Source of the DNA: Cryptomeria japonica
Lineage: Eukaryota > Streptophyta > Pinopsida > Cupressales > Cupressaceae
Length of the DNA: 64,000 nucleotides
NCBI RefSeq assembly: GCF_030272615.1
Contig: NC_081413.1
Coordinates: 448,486,538-448,550,537 of the forward strand
Direction: 5' to 3'
Positions 20,741-32,199 of this stretch are shown in pieces. The notes beneath the pieces are model-generated. The model saw only the letters and a list, made by a program, of their open reading frames with translations. It made no database searches and was not told the origin of the DNA. Both the position numbers and the translations under genes were made by a program. The stretch's first letter is position 1. Each line of letters opens with the position of its first letter.

Positions 20741-22311
20741 TTACCTAGGTTCCATCTCTTTCATTGGGCAGAAATTTACTTGCTCAGTGTTCCTAGCTTT
20801 CCTTCTAGTTTGCACACCATCATTTTTGTTTCCAATAATTTGATCCTTAGGGTGATTCTTTTGCACATATTTTTTAGGGAATTTTATTGATGCTTCTTCT
20901 TCTTGTTCACTCTTAGATAGATCTTCATCTTCAACATATGGTTCTTCAATCTGAGTAATTGAGATTTGTCTTCCTTTATATATGTACTCATCTACTTTCA
21001 CATGTACACTCTCAATTACCTTCTTTAGTCTTTTGTTGAAACACTTGTAGGCCTTGCTGTGAGTAGAGTAACCTAAAAAGCTACCTAGTCCATCTTCATC
21101 TCTTTTGATGAAGCACTTGCTACCAAACACCTTGAAATACTTGAATGGCGGTTTCCTATCATACCATAACTCATAAGGTGTCATTCTATTGTTCACTTTT
21201 AGTTGAACTCTATTTAATATGTATACAATAGTATGGACTACTTCTTTCTAGTATACCTCTAGTAGATTAGCTTCATTCAACATTGTCCTTTCCATCTCCT
21301 TGACTGTCTTGTTTTTCTTTTCCACAACACCATTTTGTTGTGGTGTCGTAGGGGCTGAAAATTGTGTTCTGATTCCATGCCTCTCACAACAATCTTCAAA
21401 CTCATTTGATGTAAATTCACCTCCATGGTCTGACCTTAGGTATTTCAACTTCTATCCACTTTTTTTTTCAACCATTTTCTTGAATATTTTGAACCTTCCA
21501 TAGGCTTGAGACTTGTCTTGCAAGAAGGTGACCCATGTCATCCTTGAAAAATCATCTATGAGGAGCATGAAGTATCTTTGTCCATTTAGGGCTCTTTTTC
21601 TTGTAGGCCCACACAAGTCAGTATGCACAAGCTCTAGTGGTCTTGTAGTTGAGTATTCTTTAGTTTTAAAGTTTACCTTAGTTTTTGCCCTCTTTGACAC
21701 TCATCACAGAAGGTGTTTGCTGGGTTAATAGTTTGAGTTATGTACCTTACATATTATTTGTTGCTCACTTTGACCAAATTGTCAAAATTAATGAGTCCTA
21801 ACCTTCTATGCCATAGCCAACACTCATCAACTTTTCCCATCATACATTGAGACTCAAAGAATTCCTTAAGATTATATACATTACCATCTATCCTTTTTCC
21901 TTCAGCAACAAGTTGACCACTGCTCTCTTTTGTGATTCTATAGCCCTTGGAATCAAATGTAAACTTATATCCTCTATCATACATTTGACTCACACTTAGT
22001 AGATTATGTTTCAAACCTTCCACATAATATACATCATGAGCTTTTAGCTTTCCATCAATGTTTAGTGTACCTCTACCCTTGATTTTTATTGATGAATTAT
22101 CTTCAAACTTCATTAAGCCACTATTCCAGTCTTTAAGCTTAATTAATTTCTTTTTATCACCAGTCATATGATTTGAACAACCACTGTCAACTACCCACAA
22201 GTTTTTCCTTTCATCACATAGGGCAGTTTGAACAATTAAACTTGACTCAGCCTTGCCTTTATCCTTTTCTACCCAAACTTGTTTAGTTTCTCTTCTTTTA
22301 TGATGTCTCAT
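20741..22311 (-). pseudogene. copia A protease, pre-integrase and integrase (broken)
   Basis: Protease motif WVVDSGCSNHMTGD is intact at the N-terminus (near 22205-22160), followed by the pre-integrase region (GRGTLNIDGKLKAHDVYYVE) and WLWHRRLGLINFDNLV, in which the second zinc His is replaced. A frameshift lies between 21754 and 21700. The integrase core keeps its triad: HTDLCGPTRKRALNG, YLRSDHGGEFTSNEF and GVVEKKNKT. Two stops follow, then the C-terminal part (RMTPYELWYDRKPPFKYFKV, KVIESVHVKVDEY) and the acidic linker to RT. The copy is inactive but retains all catalytic acidic residues of IN. Confidence 0.88.
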
Positions 22312-22317
22312 TCTGTT

Positions 22318-23216
22318 CTAGTTTTGCACTAAGTTTTGATGTTGAAATTCTCTTCTTTTTCTTAGCTCTTTTAAGCTTATAGTATTTTGCAATGTGGCCC
22401 AATAGCATTTAACATTTACATTGAATGATGAATTTGAAAAATTATTGTAGGATTGAGATACATTTCTCCTACATTCATAGCTCTTGTGACCATACATATT
22501 ACATTGATAATAGATAATACTCATATCCCTAAGAGAAGCAAATTGATTTCTACTTTCAAAACAAGGTGGAGATCTATGCATGAGTCTACATTCTGCAATT
22601 CTATGACCATACATATTGCATTTATAACAATAGCCATGGAGCTGAGGTACATACCAATCATTGTTGAAGTTGTTTCTCATTAGTCCCCTTGGAGTAGCAT
22701 AACTCAATCTTCTTGAGTTCTTCCTTGTATCCTTGACTCTAGTGAAGCCTCCATAATCTATCTTGGCTTTTCCTTTAGAATTAGCATGTTGGTTCATTGA
22801 TTGATTATTTGTGGTGGCAGCGTATGTCATCTTCTCATTGGGCTTATTGACTATGAAGGATTGTTTGACTTCACTTTCACTTGAAGAGGTGAAGTATATC
22901 TCCTTGTTTGGTGAATCTTTACTATTAGAACATTGACCAACCTCAAATCCAACACCCTCTATGTCTTTGGAGTGATTTTGTTTTCTTGACATTTTATCCA
23001 AAGCATCAGTGTTTCCCTCATACTTGATTGTCACCTTGAGTTCATCTTTGCACTTTTCAAGTTCCTTTCTGAGATTCATAATTTATTCCTCCATCTTTTG
23101 ATATTCTTTCTCTTTGTTTTCTAAATCTAATTTAGTAATGTCATACATTCTTCTAGCTTCATCCAAGTGAGTGGTTAAGGCAACAAGATTGTTATTTGAT
23201 TCTTCAATATTCTTAT
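22318..23216 (-). pseudogene. copia A gag C-terminal part (coiled coil and three knuckles)
   Basis: On the reverse strand the element F insertion (23217) leads into a coiled coil (about 23216-23030, EARRMYDITKLDLENKEKEY then LRKELEKCKDELKVTIKYEG) and three CCHC units: CYKCNMYGHRIAEC, YYQCNMYGHKSYEC (first Cys lost) and a degraded third beginning KCYW. It is in the same frame as the protease part at 22311, with one TAG between. Its architecture matches C1 gag and the short Gag of element F. Confidence 0.85.
23212..23216. repeat. left target-site duplication of element F (CTTAT)
   Basis: CTTAT precedes the TG of the left F LTR, and the same CTTAT follows the CA of its right LTR at 41546-41550. 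Both lie inside the A gag coiled-coil coding region. Confidence 0.9.
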
Positions 23217-23655
23217 TGTTAGGATTCCCAAAGATACTGAGAGGGTGAGTGAATCAGTATCTGGCCGATAGTAATATTTTCTTAACTTATAGCATGAAAA
23301 GCATATTAAAACTGTATACTGGTAAACCAGAAATAAAGCAGCAAATAAGAATAACAACCATAACATGAAAAACACACCATAACATAATGTTTTAATGAGG
23401 AAACCCATTGTGGGAAAACCCTTGGTGGGATTTGTGACCCACAATATTCACTTACTAGCCAATAGGAGAATATTACTACTACAATAGGGGCCTACACATG
23501 CAGGATGGCCAAGTGCCTAAAGCTCACTGCTCAATGCTGGTGTAGAGTTTGTCGGTGCCGGTGTCTACCTGTCGATATCACATGATTGTAAGGTTGCCAT
23601 TAATGAAAATACCTTCAATCACTTACAATATCTCATTGGAGTGTGCATTTGCCAA
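23217..23655 (-). repeat. 3' LTR of element F (439 bp, internally deleted)
   Basis: Starts TGTTAGGATTCCCAAAGATA and ends GCATTTGCCAACA. Compared with the complete F LTR (33195-33735 plus 41299-41545, about 788 bp) it lacks about 350 bp between GCTCACTGCTCAAT and GCTGGTGTAGAG. It carries the GAGGAAACCCATTGTGGGAAAACCC-type block common to the copia LTRs here. Confidence 0.88.
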
Positions 23656-23905
23656 CAATCTCCCCCTTTGGCATTGATGGCAACACTCATGAGAAAAATT
23701 CAAGAATGTATCCAAAAAATGAAGTCCAAAAATCTTTGCCAAAAACTGTATGTCCAAAAATGTATGCTCCCCTTGAGCAGATAATCTCTACTTACTTCTG
23801 ACCATTTTTCTCATCACACTACTCCCCCTTTGACATCAATGACAAATGTTGTCATTTGTTGTCAGTGTAGTCCTACCTGGATTCTTGTAATCGGTGGGTT
23901 ACAAT
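23656..23905 (-). promoter_or_regulatory. 3' non-coding region of F with multiple polypurine tracts
   Basis: Directly beside the 3' LTR the reverse strand reads GCCAAAGGGGGAGAT, the priming polypurine tract. Further tracts (CTCAAGGGGAG near 23772; GTCAAAGGGGGAGT near 23822-23835, preceded by TTGTCATTGATGTC) repeat upstream. This arrangement is like H and D and, from memory, Sirevirus-type copia elements. Confidence 0.65.
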
Positions 23906-24711
23906 CTAAAAAATATCTGTCAAAATCAAGTTTAAACTATTACTAAATGTTTTACTGTCTTTTATTGCATCTTGTGTTCTCTGCACTATACCGGTGAGTA
24001 TGTGCATTTTCTCTTCCGGTGTCTTCAGTTCGGGAACTAGAGCCTCAAATATTTCTTTTCTCAAAGAAATGAGGTAATCTAGTTTGGGACCAAGTCTACA
24101 TTTCAAGTCCTTTGCTTTATCCTTTATTCTCTCTTTGTCCTTCTCAAACTATTGGATTTTCTCTTCTTACTTTATAATCTTCTTCTCTATCTCCAAAAAT
24201 GAATCTGATGTACCTATCGGATTGTCAACAATACTGTTTATCTCATCTTGTGCTTTGCTGATTTCCTTGTCTAGATCCTCTATTAGAATGTTTGTTTTAC
24301 AAGTGTCTTTGTACAATTTCTTGAAGTCAAGAATTATCTCTCCAAATTCCGGTAATAGGGTATCCATTTTCTCTTTGTTCTTCACAATTTCCTCAAAGAA
24401 TTTCTCTTTTTCTTTAATCATTTTTTCCTTAAATGTATCCTCATTTATTTGATCAGCAATCAATATGTTGTCAGTGATGAACTTAGACAATGCATCTAGT
24501 TGACCTAAAGAATCTTTGTTATCTACAAACACTTTGGTGCTATCAGTTTGAGAATGGGAATTGTATCCTGAATAGCCTTATAGGCTTGTGCATTGCACTC
24601 TGTGATCTTCTCAATTGAATCCAATAAGACCTTTGTTACATTTGTAGGTCTGAATTCTGCTATAGAAGTACCAGATATTTGTCCAACTGCCTTTACAATA
24701 GCCATGCTACT
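23906..24711 (-). pseudogene. element F extra protein, C-terminal part (coiled coil; broken)
   Basis: This continues the long F frame after insert J. The reverse strand reads SSMAIVKAVGQISGTSIAEF, one stop and a frameshift near 24530, then KFITDNILIADQINEDTFKE, IKEKEKFFEEIVKNKEKMDT, TNILIEDLDKEISKAQDEIN and finally CRLGPKLDYLISLRKEIFEA to the stop at 23906. It is rich in Lys, Glu, Ile and heptad-like patterns, so a helical coiled-coil end is likely. No retroviral-type enzyme motif or known domain is recognised. It ends about 250 bp before the 3' LTR, so it occupies the place where RNase H would normally end. Confidence 0.6.
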
Positions 24712-27700
24712 TGTTGGGACTCATTAAAATTGAGTCAAGTTTTGAGCCCCATTTCCAAATTTTGATATTGCATTTTTAGAAAGGCACCTAATCTCATTCA
24801 GGTGGCCTAGTTACAAAAGGGGGTAGAATGGAGCCAGTTGACTTTCAAAGGGTAAGGCTTGGGAAGTGTGTCCAACACCTTTCAGTTGGCCTATACAGTG
24901 ATGTGCAATTTTTAGAATTTAGTTTGGATTAGTTTATCAGGTACCCATTTCAAGGGGTGAGTTAAAAGTGCATTTTAGGCACAAATGCAGATTTTACTAA
25001 GTAGCCTACTTTGGGTGTTTATATCTTTTTCCTTGTTCATCATCATGAAGAATTTCAAATTGGATTCAATTCTATGCATAAATGTGAGTTATCTTGCAAA
25101 ATTTCAAGTCCTCATGAATCCATTTGCTTAGTTTTCAAAGCTCAATCCGTTTGCAGTTGGTGTTTTTTTAGAAGTCCTTGTTCCAGCAGCTAGTTGGAGC
25201 CCCATTTTGCATAAGTGTAAAAGTTGACTCAGTGAATGGAATGTCAAAATGTTTGTTCTAAGATATTGTTGGTATAAATGGTGAGCTATGTTTCAATTTT
25301 CAAGCTACTGCCAATCCATTTGATCGATTTTCAGAAGGGTTTCTTGAGCCATCTATTTCAGTGGTTCGTACTTTCATTGCTATATCAGTAGATTGTGGCT
25401 ATTTTCATGAGTGCACCATTTGCACCCAATCATCCTTTTGGTCGAACTGAGAATTATAAGTTTTAATATGTACTTCAAGGTACCTATGTCTCAGATTTGA
25501 GGGTATACGGAGGTCGTTTGATATTTTTAAGAAAGGCATCATGTGCTGCCTGAGCATTGACTTCATCAAGTCTGCAGTGCCGACAAAGCCAGTTGATCAT
25601 TTTTCACAATTAATATCTCTTCACTCGAGATTCATTTTAAAAAACCATTTGGTAGAGTTCATGCTTGCATATCAGAGTACATGCTTGTCAGATGGCGAGG
25701 TCCAGAAAGATGTTTTGACCAGTTTGAAAATTACGTCTTCGCGATTAAATGTGAAAATGTGGCGTAAGTGCCTGAAAGTTGCAAAACTCAGTTTGATGAT
25801 CCAAAAATGATGCCGATCAATCCCAGAGGTAATTTTAAGGTTCTTGAAGCATTTTGAAGGTCAGTTACATGAAAACAATTTTTTTTTAGTCGGACCCACT
25901 TTGGGGCCCGACCTGGCTCATGCCTGTGCAGTATTATTTTATTGACGCCTTGGCCCTATGAGCATTTCTAGAATAATATTGGCATCCATTGTTGGAGTAG
26001 AATATTAGTATGTTTCCCACCAGAGGATAATGCAAAATGGGAATGCCTCTTGTAGTCAAAACAACCAAGGCATTTTACGAGTTCATGGTAAACACGCAAA
26101 TACTGGCCATGCAATTATGAAATGGGCAAATGAAACTATTAGCAAATGCATATTGGCAAGTGTAAATAAAATTCCACAACCCCAATCAAACTTACTCACT
26201 TGCCTCCCCATCCCAGGTAGTAGCCAACTTGGTTTTATCTTCCAAACAATGCAATTGAGAAGCATTAAACCTTCAGCCAAAATCTAACGCTTGCCAGCAT
26301 CTTATCCTCCTGTGTAGCTTTGGTAAAGTATGTGCATACTTCTGCAAGTGGATATGCCTTTGCGTGAGGATGGTGTGGAAGAGAATCCAGTAGCTCATGC
26401 CCCCTCCCTCTGCATGAGCCTATTTGAAGAATGCAGAGGCTTTCAATTGTGCAAATAGCAGTCTATGCGTGGCATGGCTGAATGCAATTTTAATTTTCAT
26501 GAAAATACAGAGGATGTTTCAAACAAAAGCAACCAGTAGGCTCTCCTCCCACTCACGTGGCATGTTTGAATATTTATAAACCTTCTAAAATGAAATGGCA
26601 ATTGAAACATGGAATCAAATACAAATGAATGTCATGTCCTCCTTCCCCAACGTGGTGCAGAGCCTAGCCTCCTTTGCCCAGTGGTGAAAAGATGGAAGAG
26701 CACATAAACTTTAAGTCTTTCGAGCAAATGGAGATTGGCAGCCTATGTGGTATGGTGGAGGAGACATTGTAGAGCTCCCTTGATAGCATCCCAAACTCCA
26801 CATGCTATAGCGAATTCCTCATCTAGTGATCCTTTACGTGGCTTTGTGGGATGCATAGAACTTTTCAAGTAATTACAATTAGCAAGTGCATAACTTGCAT
26901 TGGCCTCTATGGTATCTCCTTGCTATGCATGGAGTGGTGTTTAAAATTGTAGAGAGCAACTTTTAAAACTAGCATCTCCCCCTCTTCTGTGTGGGATGTG
27001 AAAATGCAGTTCTCCCAGCCATCGTGAATGTTGAAGGATTTTTGAAATGTTCAAGCAAGTGTAGATTGCAATGTGGCATGGATGGTGAAGGAGGGGCGTT
27101 GAAGGATGTTTCTAGCTGGTAGATTGTAAACCAGCCATTCTCCTCCTCTGCACTATGACCATTAAAGTCTTGGAAAAGCTCAGAACATGTTTCTAGGCAA
27201 AAAGACAATATTGCATATTCACTTGGAAATGAATATTTTTGGTATTTATAACTAAGGCCACACTCATTCATAGTGTCAACGCTTTCGGCTTTTGATGCAA
27301 GGTGTTGATGGGTGCCCAAGGCTGACCCCACACGCATAGGCACACTTCCTAAGGTGACCAAGGAGGCTGACAAGTGGAGATAGGAGGACCCCACATAGGC
27401 ATGGATCCTGAGGTACGTGAATTTTGCAGAGAATGAGCAAATTAACCAGCGAGCAATTTATAGGAGATCCAACGGTTGTCGTGACTTCGCGAAGGGAAGA
27501 TGATCGAGAGTTACCTATCACAAAATGGTGAAAGGTGATGTGGTGGGTCCGGTGGCAGTCCAGTGGTAGGTCAGGGTGGCGATGACAGAGTAGTGACATG
27601 GCACTTGAGGTGGTGGATTTTGATGAAAATGCTTGTTCAATGAGACTTGTAGACCGTTCGCCGAAGAAGAAATTCCACCGAAAGACTGAGACCCGACAGA

Positions 27701-29140
27701 TAGGTGGTGGACATGTGGCAAACCCAGTAGTGAAATGGCGCTCAGGTGGTGGTCCATGGTGGGCCTAACAATTTCGAGGAAAATGTCTGTTCGATGAGAC
27801 CTATAGACTGCTCACCGAAGAAGAAATTCCACCAAAAGACTGAGACCCGATAGACATGTGGCTGACACGTGGTAGACTCGACAAATAGGTGGTGACTAGT
27901 AGACCCTACAAGCGAATTAGAGACTGCCACATGGCAAGGCATCAGGCCAAAAAAGAGGGAAAAATCAAAGTTAAATTGTATAGTGTAGACTATTGAGGAA
28001 TATTCAAAAATTTAAATGATGGAGGCACCAAAATGATTAATTCGCCCAGAGGTCTATTTTAACTCAAAATGGCAGGTATTATATATTGTCGAAAAGATCT
28101 CAAGATAAGGAATCCAATTAGGTAGTTAATTTTAACAAATTTTGGATATTTTGATAGAATTTTCCATGGGAAAGAGAGAAGAATTGAAAATTTAGTTGGA
28201 AAAAAAGACACTTGGCTTGTTCTGATGAGACCTAATGTTTTTCCCTCTCCTTCTTATTCTAATTTTTTTCTCATTGGAAGGGTTCTAGAATTTTGGAGGA
28301 AGTGCTCTAGATTTCATGGCTTCCAATTCTGAGCATTCTTCAAGATTGTATAGGGTAGTGCTTCTCTTTCAATAATAGAGTATCTTCTTGTTGTAAATGT
28401 TTTTATTGTAGGTCATGTATGTGTAAGGCATATAGATAGTTTATTGGATTGTCTCTAAGCATTCTCTGTTTTCAATAAATCCAGTCTTCAAGAGAGTTTT
28501 GGGTTTGTCCTCTCAAAGTGGGAGTGTAAGGGTTGTTTTGAAGTACTCTTCAAGTAAGAGTTTAAATTCTATGAGCAATCATTTTGGATTCAGGATAATG
28601 TCTAGATAAGTATAATCCTCTATATGAGTTTAGAATGTATTAATCAGGCATTAATATAGGGATACCTTTCTTAAATAAATTGGACTTACAATTAAGCTTT
28701 TCATTTTTAGTTTGATGTATGACTCTATTGCCCTTGGATAAGGCACCGATCTTGTAGATTTTGGGGTTTTCTTAGAGATTTAAAATCAAAAATCAAAATA
28801 TCTTTCTTTATTCTATGTTATGTGGGAATGTTTCATCCATCTCATGCTTCAACTTAGTTGAGATGTCAATGTGGATCTAGCCCATCTACAGTAACTTCCT
28901 AAGTTGTTAAGCCCTAGTGAGATCTATCTACTTTTGTTGATGTTGTCATATGTGGGTAAATGAATTTGATTCAATGCATCAAAGGGTGTCCCCCCCTAGG
29001 TCTAGCAGAACCTGAAGTGTAGGAGGATCATTAGGATCCTATGTTATGTTGTCCAAGCCCTGAAGTGTTTCATTGATTGAGATTGGCTTTCTCATAGATA
29101 TATTTGTGAATGATCTTGGGTTAATCACTTTTGGTGAACA
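24712..29140 (+). mobile_element. insert J, about 4.4 kb: probable large solo LTR or decayed element in F
   Basis: The sequence splits the F extra frame: F coding on the left ends near CATGCTACT (24711) and on the right resumes near CTGTCGGTTG (29141). The ends could be TGTTGGGACTCATT ... GGTGAACAACA, an LTR-like TG...CA, but no clear TSD is seen (CTACT against CTGTC or ACACT). Plus-strand LTR features include AATAAA at about 28474 followed by T/G-rich sequence. No coding domain is recognised. The 27280-27960 part is GC-rich and carries a duplicated unit of about 154 bp. Boundaries and class are uncertain. Confidence 0.5.
27618..27912 (+). repeat. two-copy tandem repeat, period about 154 bp, in insert J
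   Basis: The block CGAAGAAGAAATTCCACC followed by GAAAGACTGAGACCCGA occurs at 27662 and again at 27816, with flanking similarity (GTTCAATGAGACTTGTAGAC and GTTCGATGAGACCTATAGAC upstream; TGGCAAACC and TGGTAGACTC downstream). The segment is more GC-rich than its surroundings. Confidence 0.75.
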
Positions 29141-31704
29141 ACACTGTCGGTTGTGGTAATTACTTTACTTGATTCAACCTCTAGTAGGTCAATATGTGTT
29201 TGCATTTCTACAAACAAAGGTTTAGGCTTTTCAGTTTGGGCCGGTGGCACTATTTCTATCTGAACCTATGCTTCAACCTGTACCTATTTCGGTTTCTCTA
29301 TTTGTATCTCAGAAGGTTTCTCTGAGCTTTCAACTGTCAGTTTTTCAGATGTATTCTTAGTTTGTACCTCTGTACTTTCCTTAGCCAGTTCTTCTGATGG
29401 TTTTTCAGTTGTATCTACCAGTTGCTTAGTGATATCCTCTGCTGGTTGCTTTGTAGGTTTTTCTATGCTTATCTCAACCTCTACAACCAATGACTAAGTA
29501 GTCACATCTATCCTCTTGTCCTCAGTGGTTTCTCTATCAACCACAATATTAACTTCTTGAGTATCAATATTCACAGTATACAAAACTTCAAACTCAAGAT
29601 TAGTATCCTCTAGTGGAGTCTCCATATTCTTAGTAGCCGATTGACTGTCAGTAGTATTTACCAGTGGAGTATCTAAAGGAGGTGGGGGTACATTATCAAT
29701 TATTTTAAGGCTTGGAGGACCACCTACCTTACCTTTCCCCTTATCCCTGTCCTTTTGGTATACATTAATAGTCTTTGGTCTGAGTAATTCTTCCTGTTTT
29801 TCTTTTTCCACAAAGAACATATCCCATGCATCTGTTGTTTCCTTAGAGACTTCATTTACTCTACCTGCCATCAGTGCTACATGTTGGCGAGCTGTGGAGA
29901 ATACTATCCAGTTTGCTTCACTGATAAATTTATCTATTTCATCATTTGAGTTGACTGGATGTATTGCAAGTAATTTTTCAATCTTGATTTTCTTGTCCAG
30001 CTCAATGATTGCTAACCTTCTAGCTTCTAATCTCCTATATAGATCATTTGGTATTTCATCAACAATTTGCATAAAAAATTTCTTATAAATATATAAGTGT
30101 AAAATTACACTATTCTCTATGCTTTCCTTGTCATCTGTTGATAGTGTGTTGTATATTTTGCTGATGTTCTTCAGTTTACCATCCTCTATAATTTCACTAA
30201 GAAGTTTGTCTAATGGGGCAATGTCTTGTTTCATCTTCTTCTTCCTAGGAGTCATTTTCTTTACCGGAGGCCTAACTGCCTATTGTTTTTGTCTAGTTCT
30301 CCTGGGTGTAGGTGAGGGTACCAGTTAGGGTTTTCTTTTCCTTTCTACCCTTTTAAATACTGCAGGCATATCACTCTCAGAAGAAGTTCCAACTGGTGAA
30401 AGGTGAGCTTCTAGTTGAAGTCCTTCCAACTCACTTTCTTTTATACCAGTTTGCTTCAAAACATCTTCTTTAATTGCTTTATCCTGTCGGGGTCCTTTCC
30501 TTACTGTTGCTTCAATTTTCTTAACCCTTTTCCTAGACTGAAATCCACTTTCTATTGTTTCAGCATTTCCAAAAACTTTCTCAGTAGGTTCCTTGGGTGC
30601 TTCAAGGAGGGATTTTGCATAGGTTTCAATAATATTGTCATCTGTCTCATAGCCCATTTCAATTACCCAGATAGTTCTAGGGACAACTGCCTCCATCCAG
30701 ATTTCATCCTTTTTTATTACAAAACAAATTTCTTTCTGATACTTGTCCACAATAGCTTGTGACAATCTTACTCTAGTTTTCATTTGAGCCTTTAATGCTT
30801 GAAAGTGTTCATTTAAGTTTTTCTCCAGGTTTTCTCCCATATTGCTCAATAGATCCAATAGTTGTTTTCCTACCGATATGCCAAAGCCAAAATCTCTTGC
30901 ACCAATACCGGGTACTTGTTTAGTTATGTACAGCATCAGACAAACAAGTAAATTTCCAAATCTGAATGTTCCTTTCTTATCTCCTTTAATTTTCCCTAGA
31001 TTGTCTATCAATGCATCTTTGAGCCATTCACATACATCTATTCTAGTATTGTTGTTAACCATGTCAAAAGCACTCTTAATACATTGGCTAGAAACTAAGT
31101 TCAACCTATTTGCATGTGTAGCTTTATAACCTAAGACCATACTGATAAATCTCACATTTATGTCCTTTACAACATTTACCCTTAGAGACCTTTTGTCAAA
31201 TGTTGCACTGGTTAAATACATCACTGTTTCATTTTAGACTCTCTTTGTTTTGTCAAGTCTGCTACTAGTGGAAGGTAATCATGTTACTGCATTAACTATT
31301 TCCTTTATGATTTCATGGATTGAATCCAACTAGAAGAATTCACCATGAACTCTACTTAGCACAATCCTTATAATATCCTTGGGAAAATCTGGGACACTAA
31401 GGATTTCAAGAAAACCTAGGGTTTCCACTATCCTATGTTCCGGCTTGATATTTCCATATTCATCACAAATCACAATGCTATACATGTTTTTGATCTCATC
31501 ATCACCTAATTCCTCTATATGACAATGTATATACATCATAGGGTCTTTAGCATATACTACTCCCTTAGGAATTTGAGAAAATGCACCTATGTTATCATCT
31601 TTCTTCACTATTTCTAGATCCAGTTTGAATATGGGTCTAGGGCACTTAATAACTTCAACAACAATAAGGTTTGCAATAAATTCAGGAGTGGATGAGGATG
31701 CCAT
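29141..31704 (-). pseudogene. element F extra protein, main part (about 850 codons, no pol motif)
   Basis: All open pieces starting at 31704, 31224, 30255 and 29490 lie in one reading frame, separated only by stops, so they were one long frame from the ATG at 31704 (MASSSTPEFIANLIVVEVIK). Recognisable stretches, in order: MMYIHCHIEELGDDEIKNMY (about 50), FISMVLGYKATHANRLNLVS (about 185), RIDVCEWLKDALIDNLGKIK, FGISVGKQLLDLLSNMGENL, then basic RKRVKKIEATVRKGPRQDKA, RKKKMKQDIAPLDKLLSEII, a Pro-rich linker (VPPPPLDTPLV) and a Lys/Pro/Glu/Thr repeat tract (TEKPSEELAKEST, 29490-29284). I recognise no family. Possible origins are an env-like or additional frame of a copia lineage, or captured host sequence. 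Insert J cuts it near its end. Confidence 0.6.
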
Positions 31705-32199
31705 GATTATAAATACCTCAATCTACCTTTAGGAAGAATTCTTTGATGAACTGCTTTACTTCTTTGCTAAGAATGCCTTCGCTCAGGAATTTTCACACTC
31801 TCGAAGATTTGAATGCTCGGTGAATGAAAAAGGATCCAAAACACTTACTTTATAATATTATTTTCTCCAACTACCACATTAAATGCTTGCCACTTAAGTC
31901 ACAACTTAACTCATCCATCGGTATAGAAGTAATTTCAACTTCTCACCATCAACTGAGGGAATAATAGCATATTTTTCATTTTGTTGCTAAATCCCCAAAG
32001 GATTTTCCTTCTATTAGATGAAGAGTCTCCTACCAGTGGAGTGATACTCTGTTCTATCGATGGAGGCATATTCCCATCAACATTTTGATCTGACTTTTTG
32101 ATCCCTTATTTTGAGAATTCTTGCTTTACCTCTTCAACCTTTTCTTTACCTTTCAAACTAGGACCTTTGTTATCTTCCTGTGGGGACTTGCTTCTACAA
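31705..32199 (-). other. spacer between F gag and F extra frame
   Basis: About 500 bp without a lasting open frame on either strand. On the reverse strand the last short readings resemble the end of a third knuckle region, then stop-rich sequence up to the ATG at 31704. There is no protease DSG motif. Confidence 0.5.

Noticed and set aside
26969-27942. Several reverse frames of 66-141 codons in a GC-rich stretch
   Set aside because: They fall in repeated, non-coding-looking sequence of insert J and share no domain; openness follows from base composition.
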